In this document: positions 1 to 7,160 of the stretch, in pieces
Layout: each line of letters begins with the position of its first letter
Position numbering within the stretch: position 1 is the first letter of the stretch
From: Lachnospiraceae bacterium UBA1748
GTDB taxonomy: Bacteria > Bacillota > Clostridia > Lachnospirales > Lachnospiraceae
NCBI GenBank assembly: GCA_002314855.1
Contig: DCHQ01000074.1
Coordinates: 1-15,661 of the forward strand
DNA length: 15,661 nt
Direction: 5' to 3'
The notes under the pieces: generated by a model
Database searches by the model: none
The model's input: the letters and a program-made list of their open reading frames with translations, nothing else
Told to the model about the DNA's origin: nothing
Program-made: the position numbers and the translations under genes

Positions 1-6
1 AGAATC

Positions 7-1197
7 CTATCTCCCGTACTCTTCCTTAACAAACTTTCTAAGCGCTACGAGCGAACGCTCTACCTTTTCTGTATCAATACAGTATGCCATTCTAAAGTAA
101 CCCTTTACACCAAATGAATCACTTGGTACTAAGATAAGGTCATACTTCTTGGCCTTCTCACAAAATGCAATTGAATCTTCTTCAAGAGCCTTAGGGAATA
201 TATAGAATGTTCCACCTGGCTTAACTACTTCGAAACCAAGCTTAACAAGCTCATCATAGATGATGTTCATATTTGTCTCATATACTGAGAGATCACTGGT
301 CTTGCCCATACATCGTGAAACTGCAAGCTGTGGAAGAGATGCTGGGCAGTTATGACCTGTACCTCTTGAAATCTGACAGCACATAGCAACAATTACATCA
401 GCATCCTTTGCTGCAGGATTAACTGCAACATAGCCAAGACGCTCTCCTGGAATTGAGAGTGACTTAGAATATGAATAGCAGCTAAGTGTATTAGCATAAT
501 ATTTAGAAACATATGGAGCATCTACTCCATCAAATATAATCTCTCTGTATGGTTCATCAGAAAGAATAAATATCTCATGTCCATATTCTTCCTGCTTCTT
601 TTCAAGTACGCTAGCCAGCTTCTTAATAGTCTCTGTTGAATAAACAATACCTGAAGGATTGTTAGGAGTATTAATAAGTACTGCATGAACGTTAGGATTT
701 AACATCTCTTCAAACTTATCGAAATTAATCTGGAAAGATGATGTATCTGCTGGAACAATCTTAAGTACTGCACCTGACTTATTGATATAAGGATTGTACT
801 CTGGAAAGTAAGGCGCAAATGTAAGCACTTCATCACCTGGCTTAGTGACACATCTAACTGCATGTGCAATAGCTCCAGCAGCACCACTTGTCATAAAGAT
901 ATGCTCCATAGTATATGGAAGACCATATTTCTCACGAAGATAATCTGCTGTTGCCTGTCTTGCCTCTGGATTACCAGGGTTAGGACTATATCCATGTAAA
1001 TATGATGAACTCTTGGTCTGAAGAAGTTCTATCATAGCATCAGTAAGTTCGCGAGGTACTGGTACTGATGGATTACCAAGACTGTAATCAAAAACATTCT
1101 CATACCCAATTTCTTTGCCTCTCTCAGTAGCATACACTGATAATGCTCTAATTACAGAAGGGGCTTTTGTCATTTCTTTAAATTCTTGTGATATCAT
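7..1197 (-). CDS. PLP-dependent class I/II aminotransferase
   Basis: This is a complete 396-residue fold-type I aminotransferase, which moves an amino group between an amino acid and a 2-keto acid using pyridoxal phosphate in the cytoplasm. Visible family marks are the NTPNNPSG motif at residues 176-183, the cofactor aspartate in SDEPY at about 214, the Schiff-base lysine in YSYSKS at residue 245, and the carboxylate-binding arginine in YFRMAY at about 369. Length matches the AspC/PatA-like family (about 390-400). The ATG at 1197 follows GGAGG with a 7-nt spacer. The gene starts 35 bp after the 2-hydroxyacid dehydrogenase, so the two are probably cotranscribed. A small hairpin (1215-1227) followed by five T on the minus strand lies in that gap and could attenuate read-through. 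The substrate (aspartate, aromatic or other) cannot be decided from sequence alone. Confidence 0.93.
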   Translation of the reverse strand: MISQEFKEMTKAPSVIRALSVYATERGKEIGYENVFDYSLGNPSVPVPRELTDAMIELLQTKSSSYLHGYSPNPGNPEARQATADYLREKYGLPYTMEHIFMTSGAAGAIAHAVRCVTKPGDEVLTFAPYFPEYNPYINKSGAVLKIVPADTSSFQINFDKFEEMLNPNVHAVLINTPNNPSGIVYSTETIKKLASVLEKKQEEYGHEIFILSDEPYREIIFDGVDAPYVSKYYANTLSCYSYSKSLSIPGERLGYVAVNPAAKDADVIVAMCCQISRGTGHNCPASLPQLAVSRCMGKTSDLSVYETNMNIIYDELVKLGFEVVKPGGTFYIFPKALEEDSIAFCEKAKKYDLILVPSDSFGVKGYFRMAYCIDTEKVERSLVALRKFVKEEYGR

Positions 1198-1232
1198 TTT
1201 CGTTCCTCCAAAAACGTGTTATACACGATTGA

Positions 1233-2189
1233 TTACACTATTACATTTCTTTCCTGTCCATTAAGAAAGGCTTCAACATTCTTATAGGCCTCCTGAACAC
1301 AGCGATTTCTCGCCTCTGTACTTGCCCATGCCATATGAGGAGTAATAATAAGCCTATTAGAATCAGTGAACTTTCCTAATGGATTATCTGGAAGTATAGG
1401 CTCACCATCTACTACATCAAGCCCTGCTCCAGCAATCTTGCCTTCAACAAGAGCATCATACAAATCACTGTTATTAACTACTGCACCTCTGGCAACATTT
1501 ATAAGAATTGCTGTTTTCTTCATTATATTAAATGCACTGCTATCAATCAGATATTTAGTTTTATCATTAAGTGGACAATGACAGCTAATAAAGTCTGACT
1601 TTTCTAGAAGTTCATCGAGTGTGGCCTGTTTATATTCGCTTGAATTATTCTTACCACTGGCCGAATAGTAAATGACATTACACCCAAATGACTCTGCAAC
1701 CTTAGCAACACCACGGCCTATATTTCCAAGACCTATAATTCCCCAAGTCTTACCCTCTAGCTCAGTAAAGGGAATATCAAAATTGGAGAATCCTGGTTGC
1801 GCACCATAAGCACCACTTTTTACATAATTATCATAATAAGCAAGATGCTCAAGAACATAAAACGCAAGTGCAAATGTATGCTGCACAACTGCTGGGGTAG
1901 AATATCCACTAACATTGGCTACTCGTATGCCTCGCTCCTTGCAATATGCAATATCAATATTGTCATAGCCTGTTGCAAATTCGGCTATCATTTTTACATT
2001 TTTCGCATTAGCTAATGTTGTTGGGTTGAGCGGAGATTTATTAGCAATAATAATATCCGCATCCTCTACTCTACTGGCCACCTGATCAGGCGCTGTAATA
2101 GGATATGCCACAACCTTACCTAATTGTTCGAAACAGCTGACATCAACATCCGTACCAACTGTATTTCTTTCTAAAATGACTATTTTCAT
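1233..2189 (-). CDS. D-isomer-specific 2-hydroxyacid dehydrogenase
   Basis: This 318-residue cytoplasmic oxidoreductase should interconvert a 2-keto acid and the D-2-hydroxy acid with a nicotinamide cofactor. The Rossmann motif GLGNIG lies at about residues 153-158. The catalytic triad of the family is present: Arg234 (NVARGA), Glu263 (DGEP) and His285 (TPHMAW). After the second beta strand of the cofactor domain the sequence reads YYSASGK, without the acidic residue typical of strict NAD users, so NADP(H) use is possible. The open frame extends upstream to an ATG at 2228, but AAAGGA 8 nt before the ATG at 2189 and the fit of MKIVILER to the family N-terminus favour the inner start. It lies 86 bp after the FHA gene and 35 bp before the aminotransferase gene. 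Glycerate/hydroxypyruvate or branched/aromatic 2-keto acids are possible substrates; none is proven. Confidence 0.92.
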   Translation of the reverse strand: MKIVILERNTVGTDVDVSCFEQLGKVVAYPITAPDQVASRVEDADIIIANKSPLNPTTLANAKNVKMIAEFATGYDNIDIAYCKERGIRVANVSGYSTPAVVQHTFALAFYVLEHLAYYDNYVKSGAYGAQPGFSNFDIPFTELEGKTWGIIGLGNIGRGVAKVAESFGCNVIYYSASGKNNSSEYKQATLDELLEKSDFISCHCPLNDKTKYLIDSSAFNIMKKTAILINVARGAVVNNSDLYDALVEGKIAGAGLDVVDGEPILPDNPLGKFTDSNRLIITPHMAWASTEARNRCVQEAYKNVEAFLNGQERNVIV

Positions 2190-2275
2190 GGAATAATTCC
2201 TTTCATATCTACTGGAATATTTTATCATATTCCTTGATTTCTAGCCACTTTTACGCATTTTAACTTTATTAATTT

Positions 2276-3451
2276 TTACTCAAAATAATCAAGCTTTACC
2301 CTTCCAAACATAATCTCGTCCTCAGCTTCTAAAGGCATCGGAATATCATCAACTGATACACCATTAACATATGTTCCATTACTTGAAGACAAATCACGAA
2401 TACTTATCCTTCCAGTATCATCCAAAAATATACTGGCATGCATTCGACTTACAGTTCCATCTTTTAAAACAATATCAACAACGTCTTTTGTCTTGCCTAT
2501 TGTAACTGGAAGCTTTTCAAGAGAATATTCCTTCTTTCCATCCTTACTAACTAGTCTAGGATTTTTTGAGGCAGAAAAATTGCCAGAACTCAAAAGAACA
2601 GTTTTTCCATACACTTCGCACTCGTCATCCTTAGTTAATACATTATTAGAAACTTCCTCCTCATAAGCTGGCTGCAATTCGTCATACCTCGGGGTAGTAT
2701 CAGAATTGAATGTATGATTCTCATTATCATACATACTATTTTTGTTACTTTTTTTGCCACTTCGAAGCATGCCAAAAAATGATTTCTTCTTCTCGGTAGC
2801 TTTTTCAGGAACCTCTTTATCAATGGTCTGACTAATAAATATATCCTGACTAAGTTGCATATTATTTTGTATGTCTTTACCTACAATTGTAGAGGAATCA
2901 GAACTGTTATCTACTGAATCTATAAGCTTATCAATCTCAGATATAACAAAAGAATCTGATTTTATTATCTTAAATAAATCATATGCAAGCATTACCGCTC
3001 TGTTATCCTGGTGATCTATTCTATCTAGGAAAAACTCTGCCAAAAGCTTGTATGACTCCTTAACATTGCTACTGGATAACGGATAATGGATAAGTTTTAT
3101 AGATAGCGACTCCACATCGGCGTATATGAATTCAGGAATAATAAGTAAGCCATCATTATCAAGAAGATACTGACGAGTGCTTTTAACTGCCTCAGAAATA
3201 TTCCGTAATATTACTGTCAGATTCTGATACCCTATTTCCCTATGCTCATATATACGGCTAATAGGTTGCAAAGAGCTTATTTCATAGCAATACTCATACT
3301 CATTATTATTATTCTTAATCTGTAGCTTTAATAAACCTGGTATGTCATTTTCAAGAAGCATTCTGGTTTGAAAATCTCCAAGATTATCACTTTTTATAAC
3401 TATATAATTATGTTCAAGCCCTCTTCTATAACTTACCTCTGGACAATTCAT
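2276..3451 (-). CDS. DUF6382-like protein with C-terminal FHA domain
   Basis: This is a 391-residue soluble protein with no membrane segment. The N-terminal ~175 residues resemble the DUF6382 domain found in clostridial FHA proteins. Residues ~185-310 form a polar, probably disordered linker with a Lys-rich patch (EKKKSFFG). The last ~75 residues are a forkhead-associated domain, with VTIGK at the first strand, SRMHAS, and SSNGTYVNG. FHA domains bind phospho-threonine peptides; the binding Arg, Ser and Asn in SRMHAS/SSNGT are kept, while the usual GR at the start is GK. The linker contains a KTVLLSS stretch that could itself be a phospho-Thr target; that is speculation. The start at 3451 is chosen because AAGGAG lies 7 nt upstream; an ATG at 3469 sits before that site and has no ribosome binding site of its own. 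It is the last gene of the pilus cluster, 30 bp after the TadE-like gene, suggesting phospho-signalling control of the pilus. No Ser/Thr kinase is in the window. Confidence 0.85.
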   Translation of the reverse strand: MNCPEVSYRRGLEHNYIVIKSDNLGDFQTRMLLENDIPGLLKLQIKNNNNEYEYCYEISSLQPISRIYEHREIGYQNLTVILRNISEAVKSTRQYLLDNDGLLIIPEFIYADVESLSIKLIHYPLSSSNVKESYKLLAEFFLDRIDHQDNRAVMLAYDLFKIIKSDSFVISEIDKLIDSVDNSSDSSTIVGKDIQNNMQLSQDIFISQTIDKEVPEKATEKKKSFFGMLRSGKKSNKNSMYDNENHTFNSDTTPRYDELQPAYEEEVSNNVLTKDDECEVYGKTVLLSSGNFSASKNPRLVSKDGKKEYSLEKLPVTIGKTKDVVDIVLKDGTVSRMHASIFLDDTGRISIRDLSSSNGTYVNGVSVDDIPMPLEAEDEIMFGRVKLDYFE

Positions 3452-3481
3452 ACTTTTTCTCCTTTTCATATATTCTCAAAT

Positions 3482-3946
3482 TTATTCACTAGCACTTACT
3501 CTATTTTCAGAAAGACCATTACGCACCCTTCCTATAGTACGTACAAATATGGACGGATCCAGTCTGGCGCCCTTTTCCGTTAAATCTATTTCCCATATTT
3601 TTTCAGTGTATATTCCACCCATACGTGTACTGTCTGGAAGCCTCATATCGCCTGATATATGCACAACTATATCCATGTAATTGACTGTAACCTCTATTAC
3701 TGGATCTTCCATGAATAGAAGTTTGTTTTTCATAATATCTTCGGCTGTAAGAGTGACATACTCTACCAAATCATCATTGCTAAGCTCAGGATGTTGACCT
3801 CCCATAATAGCTGCTCTACTGGCAGCATGAGCCATTATATTTTTGTTAAAGAAAAATACACCTAACCACACTAATAGCATGATAATAAGAATTGTCATAG
3901 GGATTATGATAGTAGCTTCTATCGTTGTGTATCCATTGGTTTTCAA
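3482..3946 (-). CDS. TadE-like pseudopilin, TTG start
   Basis: This 154-residue TadE-family minor pilin has a very short leader, MKTNG, followed by YTTIEATIII. That places Gly at -1 and Glu at +5 of a type IV prepilin cleavage site (G5|Y6, Glu10). A hydrophobic helix continues to about residue 32, and the rest is extracytoplasmic. TadE-like pseudopilins are thought to initiate or cap Flp pili. The open frame reaches back to a GTG at 3958, but that GTG lies inside the ribosome binding site GGAGG at 3952-3956; the TTG at 3946, 5 nt after it, gives a natural leader. The second prepilin peptidase gene ends 32 bp upstream and the FHA gene follows 30 bp downstream. There are no cysteines and no large insert, so it is the plainer of the two TadE-like proteins in the cluster. 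Confidence 0.86.
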   Translation of the reverse strand: MKTNGYTTIEATIIIPMTILIIMLLVWLGVFFFNKNIMAHAASRAAIMGGQHPELSNDDLVEYVTLTAEDIMKNKLLFMEDPVIEVTVNYMDIVVHISGDMRLPDSTRMGGIYTEKIWEIDLTEKGARLDPSIFVRTIGRVRNGLSENRVSASE

Positions 3947-3951
3947 ATTTC

Positions 3952-3956
3952 CCTCC
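3952..3956 (-). promoter_or_regulatory. Ribosome binding site GGAGG deciding a TTG start
   Basis: GGAGG on the minus strand lies 5 nt before the TTG at 3946. It overlaps the alternative GTG at 3958-3956, which has no ribosome binding site of its own. This selects the TTG as the start of the TadE-like gene. Confidence 0.75.
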
Positions 3957-3978
3957 ACTTATATCCAAGGTAAATATA

Positions 3979-4392
3979 TTATTTTAATAAAAGAACAATA
4001 AAAAAAGACACTGATATAAATGGTATAAAAGGAATAGTTTTACTCTGGGCTCTCCTATAAAATCTAATAAAACCAAAAAAACACAGTGCCATTAAGAATG
4101 CGAACATTATCATATATAAGCTCATATATAAACCTATTAATATTCCTATCGCCGAAACAAGTAGCCCATCGCCTACCCCTATCTGACCGGTTACTTTTCC
4201 TGAAACTATCATAAAAATACCAGGGCAAATACCTAACAATGCATGACGACTGATGGCCCCACTAGTCATATACTCACCAACTACAGCAATTATGACTAGA
4301 ACTAATAACATCCATACAGGGACTACTTTCTTTCTGATATCCTGAATTGATAAATATATACATATAGATAAAAATAGAATATGAATAAGCAT
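3979..4392 (-). CDS. Second A24-type prepilin peptidase (TadV/CpaA-like)
   Basis: This small (137-residue) polytopic membrane protease of the A24 aspartyl family should cut leader peptides from Flp pilin and TadE-like pseudopilins on the cytoplasmic face. Both catalytic aspartate motifs are present: DIRKKVVP (Asp18) and GVGDG (Asp75). About five hydrophobic helices fill the rest, and there is no N-methylase domain, as in TadV/CpaA rather than PilD. The ATG at 4392 overlaps the stop of the upstream TadE-like gene (TTGATG, with TGA as the stop), indicating translational coupling. A TTG one codon earlier (4395) is also well spaced from GGAGGTGA and cannot be excluded. A different A24 peptidase opens the same cluster at 12066, so the locus carries two. 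This one sits between the two TadE-like genes, which suggests (inference) that it serves pseudopilins. Confidence 0.86.
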   Translation of the reverse strand: MLIHILFLSICIYLSIQDIRKKVVPVWMLLVLVIIAVVGEYMTSGAISRHALLGICPGIFMIVSGKVTGQIGVGDGLLVSAIGILIGLYMSLYMIMFAFLMALCFFGFIRFYRRAQSKTIPFIPFISVSFFIVLLLK

Positions 4393-5276
4393 CAATTGTC
4401 TTCACCTCCGCACTTTGAACAAGATCCAAGCCCTTTTTCTATTGCTTCCTGCTTGCTCATTTCATTAATGGTTCTTTTAAGGCCACTGCAGGATAAAGAA
4501 TTATGATATCTATCACCATAATCAGTAATAAATAATAGAGTTGTTGACGAATCAGTAGTAGAAGGTTTACAGGTTTCACACGCAGAATAAATGGCTCCAC
4601 TTTGATTCCTCATTTCACTAAGGCCACTAGCCTGAACACCACTAATGCTTAAATCCAGATACGAGCAGCTAGTTGTAAGATGATATACAGTTCCATTTTC
4701 TGTAACAAACACCTTTTGATCTGATGAACCAGATCCGCTAACTCCTTTACCATCATACCCCGTCCACATATGCATATAACATCGATTGGATAAAAGATAT
4801 CCCCGAATATTAAATATGTTATATATGGGCTCAACCTGATACAACACGCTTATGTCTACTATGCTTTCATCTACCACTGCCTTACTAAGTGCAAAATTTG
4901 CTGGTGTTATACCTGTAGGAATTACATCCATACTGTGTCCATAACTACTGGAATAATCTTCACTCATTCTAGACGCACTATAACCATCGGCAAGCATTGT
5001 CGCACATACATCAGAGGTAACACCCTTAAGTCCAACATAATCATTGACCATATCTTCTGCAACCGCATAGAGTGCAACCTCCTTACCTATCTTATGAAGA
5101 CAAGTCTCTATGTCACTGTTGGCTCTTATTACCTCTAGCACTGATAAAAGATTTATTACTGCAAATATAAATATGGGAAACGCTATCGCTGCCTCCAATG
5201 TTAAGCTTGCGTTTATTAACTTGTAGGCTACATCTTTTTTTATTAATCGGACAAAACGGATTATTTCTATTATCAT
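4392..5276 (-). CDS. TadE-like pseudopilin with tandem C-terminal His/Cys (Ada-like) modules
   Basis: This is a 294-residue TadE-family protein. Residues 1-21 form a basic leader and NASLTLEAA gives a prepilin-type site, with Ala23 at -1 and Glu28 at +5. A hydrophobic helix runs to about 45, followed by an extracytoplasmic region. The C-terminal third holds two similar modules. Module 1 has YH at 198-199, Cys204, and Cys233-x2-Cys236. Module 2 has YH at 257-258, Cys263, and Cys286-x2-Cys289. Both fit Y-H-x4-C-x2-L ... C-x2-C, a pattern seen in many Firmicute surface proteins and reminiscent of the Ada zinc-binding fold; metal binding or disulfides are inferred. A Gly/Ser linker (about 179-186) precedes the modules. 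AGGAAG lies 6 nt before the ATG. The start follows a 159-bp gap filled by an inverted repeat, and the stop overlaps the next gene. Confidence 0.85.
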   Translation of the reverse strand: MIIEIIRFVRLIKKDVAYKLINASLTLEAAIAFPIFIFAVINLLSVLEVIRANSDIETCLHKIGKEVALYAVAEDMVNDYVGLKGVTSDVCATMLADGYSASRMSEDYSSSYGHSMDVIPTGITPANFALSKAVVDESIVDISVLYQVEPIYNIFNIRGYLLSNRCYMHMWTGYDGKGVSGSGSSDQKVFVTENGTVYHLTTSCSYLDLSISGVQASGLSEMRNQSGAIYSACETCKPSTTDSSTTLLFITDYGDRYHNSLSCSGLKRTINEMSKQEAIEKGLGSCSKCGGEDN

Positions 5277-5290
5277 AATGCTTCCTAAAT

Positions 5291-5411
5291 ATAGACAGAT
5301 TACTAATAAGGCGTATCTCCTGAATAGAACCGGCGAATGCCTTTGATATGGGAAGTGCCTTTTAATTTAATATGAAGACAGTAAGATACGCCTTATGAGT
5401 AATCTGTCTAT
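5291..5411. repeat. 121-bp element with 28-bp near-perfect inverted repeats
   Basis: The left arm (5291-5318, beginning ATAGACAGATTACT) and the right arm (5384-5411, ending AGTAATCTGTCTAT) are reverse complements over 28 bp with one mismatch (5305 against 5397). A 65-bp centre (5319-5383) separates them and contains only a tiny GGC/GCC hairpin and no open frame. The element nearly fills the gap between the DUF5702 gene and the TadE-like gene. TA dinucleotides flank both GACAG...CTGTC ends, which would fit a MITE with TA target duplication. In RNA it would form a long hairpin ending 15 nt before the start codon of the TadE-like gene. No T-run follows, so it is not a normal intrinsic terminator. 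Confidence 0.9.
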
Positions 5412-5435
5412 TATGTTATATATTCTGTTTGAAGA

Positions 5436-6953
5436 CTATCTGTATCCAAAATCCTTTTTTACCAGAACGCAATATCCATTACTGCATTCCACGAGAGCCT
5501 GTATTTCAAAAGCAGCCATACAGTTGTCAATTCTAAAAGATTCCTGACCGTACGAATATCTCATATTCATTTCTACAACATCCATCATTCGAAATGTCTT
5601 AGATTTGTTATCAGTAAATAGTAGCAGCATACCAAGATAATCTTTGTAAGAAAGGGCAGTTGGTAAAGTATAGTCTTTGTCATTGTCCTCGTTTTCAAAG
5701 CTTCCGCCCATAACCTTTTCTAGACTGGTATCCCATTCCTGACTATTTGTAATCAAAGACACCTTTTTTCCATCTAAAAGTCTACGAACGTCCACTGTAC
5801 TCTCTGCATATATCCATGCTGCTGACAACGCACCATAAAAAAGTTTCTCAAGTTCTGGAATACCGCATAATAATGAAAGTCCCGTCGCTGCCGCTTCTGT
5901 TTCATCTCGAAGCGTAGAATCAGTTGCAAAATAACTGGCATTAGCAACACCTCTTATAAGTAAGAGTCTGGTTGTTACATACTTTAAATTATCCAAATCA
6001 CCAGTCTTGCCTGCTATAACATACTCAAGTTCATAATCAAGCGGTGAATTTTCATGGGGCTCCACATAATTGCCAGTCATGAGAACAACATAATTGTTGA
6101 ATAATACATTACTAATCAGTTCATTCCTGCTATCCCATCTGTTATACATACCATCTCCAAGTGTATTACTTCTATGAGAAGCGTATGTCGATAAATCTAT
6201 GACCTTATTTGATACGTCCTTTTTGCACACCGTGGAAAGAATCCCTTTACTTCTTGATGCCTGCACAGCCTGTTCAGGGTGTTCATATTCTATATCCCCT
6301 TCTATTCCGTACTCTTCCTTTTTCTCATCGCTAAGAGAGAAGTTTCCAAGGTCCGAAAACGCCTGGTTAGCCATATTTTCGATGTTGTCATCATCGGAGA
6401 TATCACCAAAAAGACCTGTACTGCTTGATGTTTCGTATGCATCTATTAACTCATTGGCATAAGCAATGCCATAATATTCAAGCATATAAGAAACCGCCAT
6501 ATATCTAAAAACTGCTCCGTCTTCATCAGTCGCTCTGCTAGTTTTAAGAATGTCTACTCGGTATATGTCTGCACCAAATAAGTCCTTACTACTAGCAAGT
6601 ACAACGTTTTGATTGGTGTCCAGATTTTCAGCCATGTATTGTTCGATATGATTACAAACATTGTCAACGCTTCCATCGGATTCGCCGTAGCTTGAATCGA
6701 CAAATAAAAGACCATATCTACTAAGAAGGTTAGCATTGTATTCTGCAAGACATGAATCCATTGCGGAGTCTGTTGCACATTCTACATGAAGCATCATGGC
6801 GCTATAATTGGCAGCCTCATACATAACAAGTATCAAAGATACTATTACTCCAAATAAAAGACATAAATATACACTTATAGCACCTGACACTTCACCTTTG
6901 ATAAAACATTCAATAATACTATTATTCTTTTTTGCTTCTAAACTGATATTCAT
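5436..6953 (-). CDS. DUF5702-like / TadG-like pilus-associated surface protein
   Basis: This 505-residue protein has one N-terminal membrane helix (about residues 25-47, in GAISVYLCLLFG) and a large extracytoplasmic remainder. It resembles the DUF5702 family, which sits beside TadE-like genes in clostridial Tad loci. Just after the helix it reads SCLAEYNANLLSRYGLLFVD, a stretch typical of that family. A pilin-like cleavage after Gly24 is conceivable, but +5 is Tyr rather than Glu, so processing is doubtful. The family's molecular role is not established; by position it may replace TadG as an anchor or tip factor. The start follows the Flp stop by 5 nt and no ribosome binding site is visible, so translation is probably coupled to Flp. 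The 159-bp gap with the inverted repeat lies downstream. Confidence 0.8.
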   Translation of the reverse strand: MNISLEAKKNNSIIECFIKGEVSGAISVYLCLLFGVIVSLILVMYEAANYSAMMLHVECATDSAMDSCLAEYNANLLSRYGLLFVDSSYGESDGSVDNVCNHIEQYMAENLDTNQNVVLASSKDLFGADIYRVDILKTSRATDEDGAVFRYMAVSYMLEYYGIAYANELIDAYETSSSTGLFGDISDDDNIENMANQAFSDLGNFSLSDEKKEEYGIEGDIEYEHPEQAVQASRSKGILSTVCKKDVSNKVIDLSTYASHRSNTLGDGMYNRWDSRNELISNVLFNNYVVLMTGNYVEPHENSPLDYELEYVIAGKTGDLDNLKYVTTRLLLIRGVANASYFATDSTLRDETEAAATGLSLLCGIPELEKLFYGALSAAWIYAESTVDVRRLLDGKKVSLITNSQEWDTSLEKVMGGSFENEDNDKDYTLPTALSYKDYLGMLLLFTDNKSKTFRMMDVVEMNMRYSYGQESFRIDNCMAAFEIQALVECSNGYCVLVKKDFGYR

Positions 6954-6958
6954 ATAAA

Positions 6959-7144
6959 TTAATTGGTAATCTGCGCTGTCTTGTTAGTTATACCATCGAA
7001 CAACGTATTAACTATATCTGTTATCTGAGATTTAAAAATGATAACTAGACCGACCAAGACAACAATAATAAGAATGATTTCTACGGTTCCCATTCCGTCT
7101 TCTTCTACTAAAAAACTCTTAAACATATTTGTAAGACTCTTCAT
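6959..7144 (-). CDS. flp: Flp-type major pilin
   Basis: This is a 61-residue Flp/type IVc prepilin, the probable structural subunit of the pilus. It has a 17-residue basic leader ending in EEDG. The mature protein begins MGTVEIILIIVVL, with Gly17 at -1 and Glu22 at +5, and continues as a single hydrophobic helix; the mature subunit would be 44 residues. The usual Flp signature has Tyr after the Glu; here it is Ile, a common clostridial variant. The ATG at 7144 sits 8 nt after AAAGGAGG, one of the strongest ribosome binding sites in the cluster, consistent with high expression. A GTG at 7153 in the same frame lies inside that site and is rejected. The gene lies 15 bp after tadC and 5 bp before the DUF5702 gene. 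Confidence 0.93.
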   Translation of the reverse strand: MKSLTNMFKSFLVEEDGMGTVEIILIIVVLVGLVIIFKSQITDIVNTLFDGITNKTAQITN

Positions 7145-7152
7145 TTTTCCCA

Positions 7153-7160
7153 CCTCCTTT
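7153..7160 (-). promoter_or_regulatory. Strong ribosome binding site of flp
   Basis: AAAGGAGG on the minus strand lies 8 nt before the flp ATG at 7144 and overlaps the last base of the tadC stop. It fixes the flp start and implies stronger translation of the pilin than of its neighbours. Confidence 0.85.

Noticed and set aside
5291..5411. The long inverted repeat as an intrinsic terminator after the DUF5702 gene
   Set aside because: The loop is 65 nt and no T-run follows either arm, on either strand.
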